Shown here one piece after another: positions 8,303 through 14,820 of a DNA stretch of 64,000 nucleotides (positions within the stretch are counted from its first letter, which is position 1; the number at the start of each line of letters is the position of its first letter). The position numbers and the translations under genes are program-made. This stretch comes from Yersinia enterocolitica subsp. enterocolitica (GTDB lineage: Bacteria; Pseudomonadota; Gammaproteobacteria; Enterobacterales; Enterobacteriaceae): the NCBI RefSeq assembly GCF_901472495.1, contig NZ_LR590469.1:2790001-2854000 (forward strand), read 5' to 3'. The notes beneath the pieces are model-generated. The model made no database searches and was not told the DNA's origin. It worked only from the letters and a program-made list of their open reading frames with translations.

Positions 8303-9415
8303 TTAGGCTCCTTTAACCAGGCGGTTAATACAGGTGTAAATAGTCTCAAGTTGCGCTGGCGTGACACTGCGCACATCTACCTCAATCTTGCCTTCGTTGG
8401 CTTTGTAAGCACGGAAGTAAATAGCGATATCGCCATTTTTTAGCGCATCAACCAAATCGGGCGTCGAACGGCCAATTTTAGTTTCATCAAAACTGATTTC
8501 CGTGCGGGCAATATCGCGCCCCGCCGCATCCCAAACCACTTTGGCTAAAACCCCATCAATGGTATTCAACTGGCTGATAAACGGCGTCATTTTCTCTATC
8601 ATCTGCTGGCCAGTTTCTTTCTCCAGCGTGATGTAACTTTCGATAGCGCGGGTCAAGCCAAGGATGCCCTCTTTACCCACTTTCATTGCCCGACCGATGC
8701 CGTTTGATTGCAATTTCACCCAATCCACATAGATTTTTTTGCCCAACACTAAGCCACTGGTTGGGCCTTCAATCGCTTTGGCTCCGCTGTAAATCACCAA
8801 ATCAGCGCCCATTTGGTAGTAGCACTGCAAATCTTCTTCCGCAGCTGCATCAACAATTAATGGCAGTTGATGCTTGCGTGCAATTACCACCGCCTGTTCA
8901 ACAGACAGAATGCTTTTTTGCACACAATGATGGGATTTTATATACAAGATTGCCGCAGTATTCGGCGTGATCGCCGCTTCCAGCTGTTCTGGTAGGCACT
9001 CATTGGCATAGCCCGCCTCCACCACTTTGCCGCCACCCAATGTCACCATAGTATCGACTGGCGCACCAAAGTTAACATTGTGGCCCTTGGGTAAAACAAT
9101 TTCATGGGGCACAGTGCGCGGCGCGGCGTGCAGATTCACCAGCAAATTGGCGTTGTCTTTGACAATCACGGCCGCGACCGACTGGGCAATCCCAGCCGAA
9201 GCACAAGACACCACCACGGCACTTTCTACATTCAGTAACTTCGCAATATAAGCGCCGGTCTGATTCACTAAATCTTTCATGACAAAGTAATGATTCAGGC
9301 CCAACTCTACAGCTTCGACCACATCCTGGCGTGGCGTCGAAACCCCCAGCATCGTCATGCGGCCAGAAGCATTAATCACATGCTTTAACTGGTATTTTTC
9401 ATAGACTGAAGACAT
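8303..9415 (-). CDS. DgaE-like PLP-dependent ammonia-lyase (SelA-related)
   Basis: A 370-residue SelA-related pyridoxal-phosphate enzyme. DgaE in Salmonella dehydrates and deaminates D-glucosaminate-6-phosphate to 2-keto-3-deoxy-gluconate-6-phosphate and ammonia. The expected PLP lysine is Lys213 in the motif YSGAKAIEGPTSG, and an Asp in PLIVDAAAEED fits the residue that contacts the pyridine nitrogen. ATG 9415 is preferred over an in-frame ATG at 9433 because AAGGGAAG sits 7 bases upstream. It overlaps the amidohydrolase 3' end by 17 bases, indicating translational coupling. Together with the aldolase it gives a route from a 2-amino sugar acid phosphate to pyruvate. The true substrate is not proven. 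Confidence 0.85.
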   Translation of the reverse strand: MSSVYEKYQLKHVINASGRMTMLGVSTPRQDVVEAVELGLNHYFVMKDLVNQTGAYIAKLLNVESAVVVSCASAGIAQSVAAVIVKDNANLLVNLHAAPRTVPHEIVLPKGHNVNFGAPVDTMVTLGGGKVVEAGYANECLPEQLEAAITPNTAAILYIKSHHCVQKSILSVEQAVVIARKHQLPLIVDAAAEEDLQCYYQMGADLVIYSGAKAIEGPTSGLVLGKKIYVDWVKLQSNGIGRAMKVGKEGILGLTRAIESYITLEKETGQQMIEKMTPFISQLNTIDGVLAKVVWDAAGRDIARTEISFDETKIGRSTPDLVDALKNGDIAIYFRAYKANEGKIEVDVRSVTPAQLETIYTCINRLVKGA

Positions 9416-10568
9416 CTTTTGACTTCCCTTCATCAGTTAATACTAAGTCACCGGCGACGACTGCAGCCAGTGGCACCAGATACTTCTCACCGGTTACCGA
9501 TTTCCCTTCAGAATCATTGAATACTTGAGGTTGCTGTTTCAGCTCAAAAATAGTGAAATCAGCATCATAGCCTGTATCCAATACCCCTTTATCGGTCAGG
9601 CGCAGGGCATGCGCGGCATTTTCTGTCACACAGCGAATGACTTGCTCAAGGCTCAGACCGAGGGTGAAAAATTTGGACATCACGGTCGCCAGACTATGAA
9701 CTGGCCCGTTCAGGCGGTTGCGGCAATAAATGTCGGAACTGATAGTGTGCGGATAAATACCTTGCTTGATAGCAAGCTCAGCCACATCAAAGCTAAAACT
9801 GGCGCTGCCGTGACCCACATCTAACAATACGCCGCGTTTCAGTGCCCGCTGGATAGACTCACGTAGTGCGCCAGCAGGCGTCAAAATTCGGTTCGGTTTG
9901 CCGTTATAGCAATGAGTAATAATATCGCCCTGAGTCAATAAGTCGGCAATTTCATCCAGATCCGGTGGGTTATTACCGATATGCACCATCAGCGGCAACT
10001 GATTGTTTTCTTGCTGAATTTCTTTAGCGCGCAGCAAGGGTTTGATGCCATTTTTACCGACTACACTGCTGCTCATACGCGCTTTAATGCCAAGAATAAA
10101 ACCGGGATTGCGCGCTATCGCCTCAGTCACACTTTGCTTATCAATCTGCGCCATATCGGCTAATTCGTTTTGTGTCGCAATGCCGGTTTTCGCAATATTC
10201 AGAAAAGCGTAAACATGGGTTTTAGCCGCACGAGTTAAGCGGTAAAAATCGTCCACATCATTGGCACCGGTGCTACCCGCATCCACCACAGTGGTGACGC
10301 CACTGCCAACCCCGACTAAATCAGCCTCATCATGATAAATAGGTGATGCGGGGTAACAGTGGACATGGGAATCAATCCAACCGGCACTGAGGTAATATTT
10401 CCCCGCCAAATCCAACACTTTTTTAGCGGAATAAATCTGAGATTTTGTCTGATTTTCTTTATCTTCAGTAATAGCCGCACTGACCGCGACTATTTTTCCG
10501 TTATTAATTGCGATATCAACCTGATGACCGTCAACTAATAGTGCTCCGGTAATAATAAAGTCATACAT
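9399..10568 (-). CDS. Amidohydrolase/deacetylase of the EF_0837 family
   Basis: A 389-residue metal-dependent amidohydrolase of the dihydroorotase-like superfamily. It has an N-terminal beta domain (MYDFIITGALLVDGHQVDIA), the metal-binding GWIDSHVHCYP motif, a later histidine pair region (MVHIGNNP, DIITHCYNG), and a closing metal Asp in the SSDIYCRN motif. The start is ATG 10568, not the longer frame, because a perfect Shine-Dalgarno (AAGGGG, 6 bases away) precedes it. That ribosome site is part of an ERIC-type repeat abutting the gene. Related proteins are N-acyl-amino-acid or acetylamino-sugar deacetylases, so removal of an N-acyl group before the DgaE-like step is a fair inference. Confidence 0.83.
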   Translation of the reverse strand: MYDFIITGALLVDGHQVDIAINNGKIVAVSAAITEDKENQTKSQIYSAKKVLDLAGKYYLSAGWIDSHVHCYPASPIYHDEADLVGVGSGVTTVVDAGSTGANDVDDFYRLTRAAKTHVYAFLNIAKTGIATQNELADMAQIDKQSVTEAIARNPGFILGIKARMSSSVVGKNGIKPLLRAKEIQQENNQLPLMVHIGNNPPDLDEIADLLTQGDIITHCYNGKPNRILTPAGALRESIQRALKRGVLLDVGHGSASFSFDVAELAIKQGIYPHTISSDIYCRNRLNGPVHSLATVMSKFFTLGLSLEQVIRCVTENAAHALRLTDKGVLDTGYDADFTIFELKQQPQVFNDSEGKSVTGEKYLVPLAAVVAGDLVLTDEGKSKDVFSL

Positions 10569-10576
10569 TATGTTCC

Positions 10577-10725
10577 CCTTCTTACTTGACGTCGCAGCGG
10601 TGTTAGCTGCTCTCACTTACCCGAATCACTTACTTATGTAAGCTCATCGGGATGCATTCATTTGCTGCCTTGCTGCATCGCCAATTACTTTGGGTAAATG
10701 ACCTTCTTACTTGACGTCGCAGCGG
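10577..10725 (-). repeat. ERIC-type element with duplicated end (partial tandem), upstream of amidohydrolase
   Basis: Read on the minus strand this is a complete ERIC-like unit preceded by a second copy of its own 3' end. The identical 24-base end occurs at 10577-10600 and 10702-10725 (125-base period, about one ERIC length). The core contains the usual arms around GATGAGCTTACATAAG. The element fills the gap between the DUF4310 gene and the amidohydrolase inside one operon, and its end supplies the AAGAAGGGGAAC ribosome site 6 bases from the ATG. The same architecture recurs at 42738-42895. Confidence 0.85.
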
Positions 10726-10762
10726 AGTAAATATCCTGTTATTTGAATATTTACTCCGTGGA

Positions 10763-11416
10763 TTAGGAAATGGCGACTGGGAAAATAGAACCTAGAATCA
10801 TGGCCCCCAAAATTGCGCCACCAGTAATAGGTTTGTTCCAGAGATAAAACAGTAATGCGCCGGCCAAAGAACCAATCCCAATTGGAATTGACGCAGTAAT
10901 AGCAGACAAAATAATCAATGGCCCCAAGAAACGGCCAGATGAATTACCTGCCCCCATCATGACATCAGCACCGTAGGTTGAATTACTTTGGTTAATAGTG
11001 AATTTGCGCGCCAAAATAATCAGATAACCGATAGCTAAACCAATAATCAGGCCAGTAGCCAAAGAGGCTGCGAAATTAGCAACCGGGAAGACAAATCCGG
11101 CCCCCAGCAATAATGCTGGCACACCCAAACCCACACCTGTTTGAATAGCACCGCCGATATCTAAAATACCTACCAGTGAACCTTCGATAATTCGGGCGAA
11201 TAAGAAGCTGGCACCAAATGCTGCAACTGCACCATAAACACCGGTGTCCATCCCCGCACGTAGCATTGAAACAAAAGCGACTTCGTTAAATGCGCCGATC
11301 CCATATAAATAATACATATGAGTACCCGCAAATACGCCGGAGGATAATAATCCTACAAAGATCGGAAATGACCAGTCGGCATACCAGAAATTATTCTTGG
11401 TTTGTTCATCCATCAT
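10763..11416 (-). CDS. DUF4310 family membrane protein (EF_0832-like), probable permease subunit
   Basis: About 217 residues, strongly hydrophobic, with roughly five to six predicted membrane segments and many Gly/Ala runs (GVYGAVAAFGASFLFARI, GALLFYLWNKPITGGAILG). It matches the DUF4310 family, found almost only beside DUF4311, DUF4312 and SFCGS genes. ATG 11416 or ATG 11413 is possible; the GGAG upstream fits either. It follows the DUF4311 gene after 18 bases. No member has an assigned biochemical function that I know of. The pairing of two integral membrane proteins with small soluble ones is reminiscent of PTS permeases, and transport is my inference. Confidence 0.8.
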   Translation of the reverse strand: MMDEQTKNNFWYADWSFPIFVGLLSSGVFAGTHMYYLYGIGAFNEVAFVSMLRAGMDTGVYGAVAAFGASFLFARIIEGSLVGILDIGGAIQTGVGLGVPALLLGAGFVFPVANFAASLATGLIIGLAIGYLIILARKFTINQSNSTYGADVMMGAGNSSGRFLGPLIILSAITASIPIGIGSLAGALLFYLWNKPITGGAILGAMILGSIFPVAIS

Positions 11417-11434
11417 CAAGCTCCTCTCGCTGTG

Positions 11435-12211
11435 TTATTTTCCGCTTAATGCGTTATGAATAGTATCGAGCCATACTGGTGCACTCAGACTGAATGATTC
11501 CAGGAATTTAAGATCGAATCCGCGGAAGAAACCACTGAGCACGAATAACAGCACAATCACTGTCATCATGATTTTAGTGACTTTATTCCAGCCACTTTCT
11601 TCAACACCTTTCCCAATTAAAATACCCAAAACCAGGCCAGGTACTGCGTTACCCATAATTAACTGCGCCAAACCGCCGAAAATAGTGGCCCAGAAACCAG
11701 AGCGACGCCCTGCATCAATTGCAGCTAACCAGAAAATAACCGGCATCACAGTGTTAACCAGAATATTTGCCGCCGGTACCAGCACTTTAATTGCCGTGAC
11801 TTGCAATGCTGCAGGAACGGCTGATGCTGTGGTATTTAAGAAACTGACTACAATAACCCCGATAATTCCGCAGGCAATCGCCATCCTTTTCGGGTTATGC
11901 ATGGTTTCCGCCACATTGCGATTTTTAATCATCAATGCTGCGGCACCCCAGTTAGGAATAATGCGGTGGTCAACGTCTTGAGTAAAAGCACCTGCTGCCA
12001 CTGAAGAGGCCCAGGCGTTGAAGAAGAACCCTAATCCAAAGGAGAAATGCGAAGCTGGATCACCCTCACACGAGTTTAACTCGCCCAAAGTACGAAACGC
12101 CCCCATTCCCTGGATGGTCGGTGCATGGAACATACGGGCGGCCCCAACACCAACCCCCACGCCGACCAGTCCGCCGATAATAATCGACTTAAAAAGAATG
12201 ATTAGAAACAT
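11435..12211 (-). CDS. DUF4311 family membrane protein (EF_0833-like), probable permease subunit
   Basis: A 258-residue integral membrane protein with around seven hydrophobic segments, a glycine-rich first helix (IIGGLVGVGVGVGAARMF), and a conserved polar stretch early on (TLGELNSCEGDPASHFSFG) that could face the substrate path. It matches DUF4311. ATG 12211 is preceded by AAGGAT at 7 bases. It lies between the DUF4312 and DUF4310 genes with short gaps. With DUF4310 it most likely forms the membrane part of an uncharacterised transporter. This is inferred from hydropathy and gene context, not from a known family function. Confidence 0.8.
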   Translation of the reverse strand: MFLIILFKSIIIGGLVGVGVGVGAARMFHAPTIQGMGAFRTLGELNSCEGDPASHFSFGLGFFFNAWASSVAAGAFTQDVDHRIIPNWGAAALMIKNRNVAETMHNPKRMAIACGIIGVIVVSFLNTTASAVPAALQVTAIKVLVPAANILVNTVMPVIFWLAAIDAGRRSGFWATIFGGLAQLIMGNAVPGLVLGILIGKGVEESGWNKVTKIMMTVIVLLFVLSGFFRGFDLKFLESFSLSAPVWLDTIHNALSGK

Positions 12212-12224
12212 CAGTATATCCTTT

Positions 12225-12521
12225 TCATTTAGATATGAAGACGACCTTATCTGTATTAATGATTGTCACACTCACGGTAATATCTAATTCGACACTGTAG
12301 GTTTTTCTTTCCCGCGGCAGGAAAAAGAATAAAAACTTTTCATTTTTGACTGATAACTCAGCTTTTAATACTTTTACGTCTTGTGGTTCAATCCGCAGCA
12401 AAATATTTTGTGTCGACTTCAACACCGTATTCTGGACATTACCGAGTGCATTGGCGAAGGCTTTACCTTTAGTATCGCCTTTGCCTTTTACTTGCACCTG
12501 AGTGGTATATTGCTCTTTCAT
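12225..12521 (-). CDS. DUF4312 family small protein (EF_0831-like)
   Basis: A 98-residue soluble protein with alternating hydrophobic pattern and no signal peptide. The start reads MKEQYTTQVQVKGKGDTKGK, followed by one helix (AFANALGNVQNTVLK) and several beta strands. It matches DUF4312. Its ATG overlaps the SFCGS stop in a TAATG junction, so translation is coupled. It has no cysteine or histidine that would suggest a PTS phosphorylation site. Its role may be structural or regulatory within the transporter. Function is unknown. Confidence 0.78.
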   Translation of the reverse strand: MKEQYTTQVQVKGKGDTKGKAFANALGNVQNTVLKSTQNILLRIEPQDVKVLKAELSVKNEKFLFFFLPRERKTYSVELDITVSVTIINTDKVVFISK

Positions 12522-12886
12522 TACGGCTGACCATATTTCTTGATATAGGCTTCCACTAGCTTTTGCCCTAACTCTTCTTTATCCATAAATCCGAAGCCTA
12601 ATACCTTGCAGCCTTCATTTATTGCCGTCACACCTTCTTCCACTGAACGCATGCCGTATTTTGCTTTGTAGCCATATTTATTTTGCGCAGTGATTGCACC
12701 AGCACCACCACTACCACAGAATGAAATACCGAAATCTGCTTTTTCGCTATTCATCACATCACCCAGTTTCATATCTGCGGCCACACCGGGAATAACCACC
12801 ACGCGGCCACCAGCCAATTCAACGCCTTGCCCGACTTTCTGGCCTTTTCCTAAACGGTCGCCAATCACAACGGTAATTTGACTCAT
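12521..12886 (-). CDS. SFCGS-family glycine-rich protein (EF_0830-like) with RpiB/LacAB-like cysteine motif
   Basis: A 121-residue soluble protein named for its SFCGS motif (Ser55-Ser59). The stretch ADFGISFCGSGGAGAITAQ (50-68, followed by Asn69-Lys70) closely follows the RpiB/LacAB isomerase signature: acidic residue, GI, CG[ST]G, then I-A-x-N-K. In RpiB the cysteine is catalytic and the CGTG loop forms the anion hole. The C-terminal segment GFGFMDKEELGQKLVEAYI also resembles the RpiB end. The protein is shorter than RpiB (about 150). ATG 12886 has GGAGAAAAG upstream. An isomerase or ligand-binding role is my inference; a PTS EIIB-like role for Cys57 is the alternative. Confidence 0.8.
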   Translation of the reverse strand: MSQITVVIGDRLGKGQKVGQGVELAGGRVVVIPGVAADMKLGDVMNSEKADFGISFCGSGGAGAITAQNKYGYKAKYGMRSVEEGVTAINEGCKVLGFGFMDKEELGQKLVEAYIKKYGQP

Positions 12887-12909
12887 AGTCTTTTCTCCAG
12901 ATCAGTATT

Positions 12910-13254
12910 TTATGGGTTATTATCTTTCGCTACTTCAAAATGCACCGACAACAAATAAGCTTCTTCAATGGGTAAATTAGGAAATTTATCGACCACCTGT
13001 TGTGCCATTTGCATCGAATGTGCTGAAATCTCATCAAATAATGATTTATCCACTTCAGGTAACGGCTCGCCTGTTATTGAGCGCAACACCATAGCCCGAA
13101 TGTGTGATGTCAACATCTGTTGTTGAACTGCATTGGTAAAAATATTTTCGGCATTTAACATCGCGGTAATTTCAGCTAATACCCGCTCTGTGATGATAAT
13201 GGCCTCTTTCATTCCAGGGTCTTCGGCTGCATTCAATGCGGCTACATCATTCAC
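12910..13254 (-). CDS. Stand-alone PRD domain protein (EF_0829-like)
   Basis: A 114-residue all-helical protein that is essentially one PTS regulation domain. It carries two conserved histidine contexts, MLTSHIRAMVLRS and LLSVHFEVAKDN, typical of PRD phosphorylation sites. It has no DNA- or RNA-binding domain. The start is GTG 13254 with AGAGGA 8 bases upstream; no in-frame ATG is near. It is the first gene of the operon, and a PRD regulator with its own two PRDs is the last. It may act as a PTS-phosphorylation sensor for the transporter or as a partner of the regulator. That is inference; no function is established. Confidence 0.78.
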   Translation of the reverse strand: MNDVAALNAAEDPGMKEAIIITERVLAEITAMLNAENIFTNAVQQQMLTSHIRAMVLRSITGEPLPEVDKSLFDEISAHSMQMAQQVVDKFPNLPIEEAYLLSVHFEVAKDNNP

Positions 13255-13627
13255 GCTAGCAATCCTCTATTCCTTGCGGCTACAACTCTATGACTGCAAA
13301 GATAAGTTCAGTTATTTATTCGGCCTTACCTCTGCGCGATAACATCACCCTACCTGCAAGCGGAATAGCTGTGTAGCGGCATTTTTTCCAGTTCAAAGTG
13401 GAAATGTAATAGAGCGAAGGGATCACTTTCGCAAATAGCGATGTTAGATAGCTAACTTAGTCATTAACAACAAAATAACTTTTATATAAATGCACGGCGA
13501 AAGCGGGTAGCGGAAAAAAGTTCGTGATCCGGATCTCTTTCTTTTCTAGCCGGAAGAGCCTAATATCAGACTAATATTAAGCTATTTTCTAACACCCCCT
13601 CTCCTATGGCGTGGGGGTGTTGTTTTT
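13255..13627. promoter_or_regulatory. Operon promoter region with inverted repeats, plus rightward transcript candidate
   Basis: About 370 bases upstream of the ten-gene operon. An imperfect 19-bp palindrome at 13414-13432 (arms GCGAA and TTCGC with extra matches) and GTTAG/CTAAC at 13443-13456 are operator-like and could bind the PRD regulator. The right part ends in a rightward terminator with no gene in front of it. No convincing minus-strand -35/-10 pair could be chosen by eye. Confidence 0.35.
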
Positions 13628-13628
13628 A
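13464..13628 (+). ncRNA. Possible small RNA ending at an orphan terminator
   Basis: A strong rightward intrinsic terminator at 13591-13628 has no coding gene before it on that strand. A possible promoter lies upstream (TTAACA at 13464, TATAAA at 13485, 15-base spacer, so weak), which would give a transcript of about 130 bases. The stretch includes GATCCGGATC, a perfect palindrome. Evidence is positional only. Confidence 0.25.
13591..13628 (+). terminator. Rightward intrinsic terminator without an upstream gene
   Basis: AACACCCCC (13591-13599) pairs perfectly with GGGGGTGTT (13613-13621) and is followed by GTTTTTAT. In the opposite direction no T run follows, so it acts rightwards. Confidence 0.7.
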
Positions 13629-13755
13629 TACCCTAAATAATTCGAGTTGCAGGAAGGCGGCAAGGGAGATAATTCCGATGAGCTTACTGTGTTGTAAGTG
13701 ATTCGGGTTATTGAGCGCAGCTAACACACATGCAGCTTGCAGCATGACGGGTATA
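13628..13755 (+). repeat. ERIC element upstream of rnk
   Basis: About 128 bases from TATACCC to GGGTATA, with the ERIC landmarks GCAGGAAGGCGGCAAG, CCGATGAGCTTAC, GTAAGTGATTCGGG and CATGCAGCTTG in the usual order. It begins right after the orphan terminator and ends 31 bases before the rnk start, so it is probably in the rnk leader or promoter region. Confidence 0.9.
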
Positions 13756-13785
13756 TGTTTTGTTGAAATTGAATTGGAGAGTAGT

Positions 13786-14196
13786 ATGACCAAGCCAACC
13801 ATCACGATTAACGAGCTGGATGCTGAACGTTTGGATGCGTTACTGGCGCAACCGGCCTTTGCCGGTTCAGTGGTCGCAACAGCGCTCAATGAAGAACTGG
13901 ATCGTGCAGAAATTCTGCCGCCGAATGCTATCCCGGCTGATGTAGTGACCATGAACAGTCGCGTGCGTTTTCGTGACCTGAATAGCCAGGAAGAACATAT
14001 TCGCACCCTGGTTTACCCAGCCTCGCTGAAAGACAGCAACGAGCAACTCTCCGTCATGGCGCCTTTAGGTGCAGCATTGTTGGGATTGCATGTTAATGAC
14101 GAAATAAGTTGGAAATTACCGGGTGGGGATGAAGCCCGCATTACGGTGCTGGAATTGCTGTACCAGCCAGAAGCTGCCGGTAAATATCACCGCTAA
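13786..14196 (+). CDS. rnk: Regulator of nucleoside diphosphate kinase (Rnk, GreA/GreB-like)
   Basis: A 136-residue RNA-polymerase-interacting protein of the GreA/GreB C-terminal fold, exactly the usual Rnk length. It begins MTKPTITINELDAERLDALL and contains the FKBP-like C-terminal part (LSVMAPLGAALLGLHVNDEI, WKLPGGDEARITVLELLYQPE). The short N-terminal region replaces the long Gre coiled coil. The start is ATG 13786 with GGAG 6 bases upstream; a longer in-frame reading back into the ERIC is not plausible. It was described as affecting nucleoside diphosphate kinase and alginate levels in Pseudomonas. It converges with cybC. Confidence 0.93.
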   Translation: MTKPTITINELDAERLDALLAQPAFAGSVVATALNEELDRAEILPPNAIPADVVTMNSRVRFRDLNSQEEHIRTLVYPASLKDSNEQLSVMAPLGAALLGLHVNDEISWKLPGGDEARITVLELLYQPEAAGKYHR

Positions 14197-14244
14197 TTGA
14201 TGTTATGAGGGTAACGACCTAAAACCATTACCCTCTTTCCCCGA

Positions 14245-14631
14245 TCAGCGGTACTTTTTGTGATAAGTATCGCGCGTCGGTTTAAAGTCTTGTGCCGCCT
14301 TTTTAGCTTCATCTAGCTTGCCTTGATCGGCCAATGCCAGTGCGCCATCAATCTGCCCAATCAATAAATCCAAACCGTGGCGAAAATCTTTCACCTCAGG
14401 GCTATCCTCGGCTTTATTTTTCAATTTGGTAGGGATCCCTTTCTGCGCATCAAGTGCTGCCACCCGCATTGCCTGTAAGCCTTTCTTGATGACATCAGTA
14501 GAATCAGCTTTCAGCACTTTGCCGTAATTCTCGGCAATAGTGTCCATATTATCAGCCACACTCGCTGCCATAGCCAGGCTACTGGCACACAACAATGCCA
14601 CAGCCATCAAGGTCATTATTTTCTTATTCAT
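14245..14631 (-). CDS. cybC: Soluble periplasmic cytochrome b562
   Basis: A 128-residue precursor with a clear signal peptide (MNKKIMTLMAVALLCASSLAMA). The mature four-helix bundle is like E. coli cytochrome b562. The axial heme ligands are visible: Met in ASVADNM near the mature N-terminus, and His in the final TYHKKYR. DFRHGLDLLIGQIDGAL is the typical third helix. The start ATG 14631 gives a standard signal peptide; longer in-frame starts would add an unlikely extension. Its physiological electron partner is not known. It converges with rnk and sits downstream of pmbA in the same direction, but a terminator separates them. Confidence 0.92.
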   Translation of the reverse strand: MNKKIMTLMAVALLCASSLAMAASVADNMDTIAENYGKVLKADSTDVIKKGLQAMRVAALDAQKGIPTKLKNKAEDSPEVKDFRHGLDLLIGQIDGALALADQGKLDEAKKAAQDFKPTRDTYHKKYR

Positions 14632-14771
14632 GCTCACATTCCTTATAATTATTGTTAAATCACGGCACATTACTATTACATTGCTCATACATAACATAGG
14701 CAATGCAGGAGCAATCTGACAATGATTTTTTGTAATCAGTTAGGAAATGGGATGGGGGTGGGATTCAGACC

Positions 14772-14800
14772 AAAAAAAGCTGGCAACAGAGGCCAGCTTT
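14772..14800 (-). terminator. Intrinsic terminator of pmbA
   Basis: On the minus strand AAAGCTGGC and GCCAGCTTT form a 9-bp stem (plus-strand arms 14776-14784 and 14792-14800) followed by a run of T. It lies about 20 bases past the pmbA stop. Confidence 0.85.
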
Positions 14801-14820
14801 AGATTTACAGCAACAATCTA

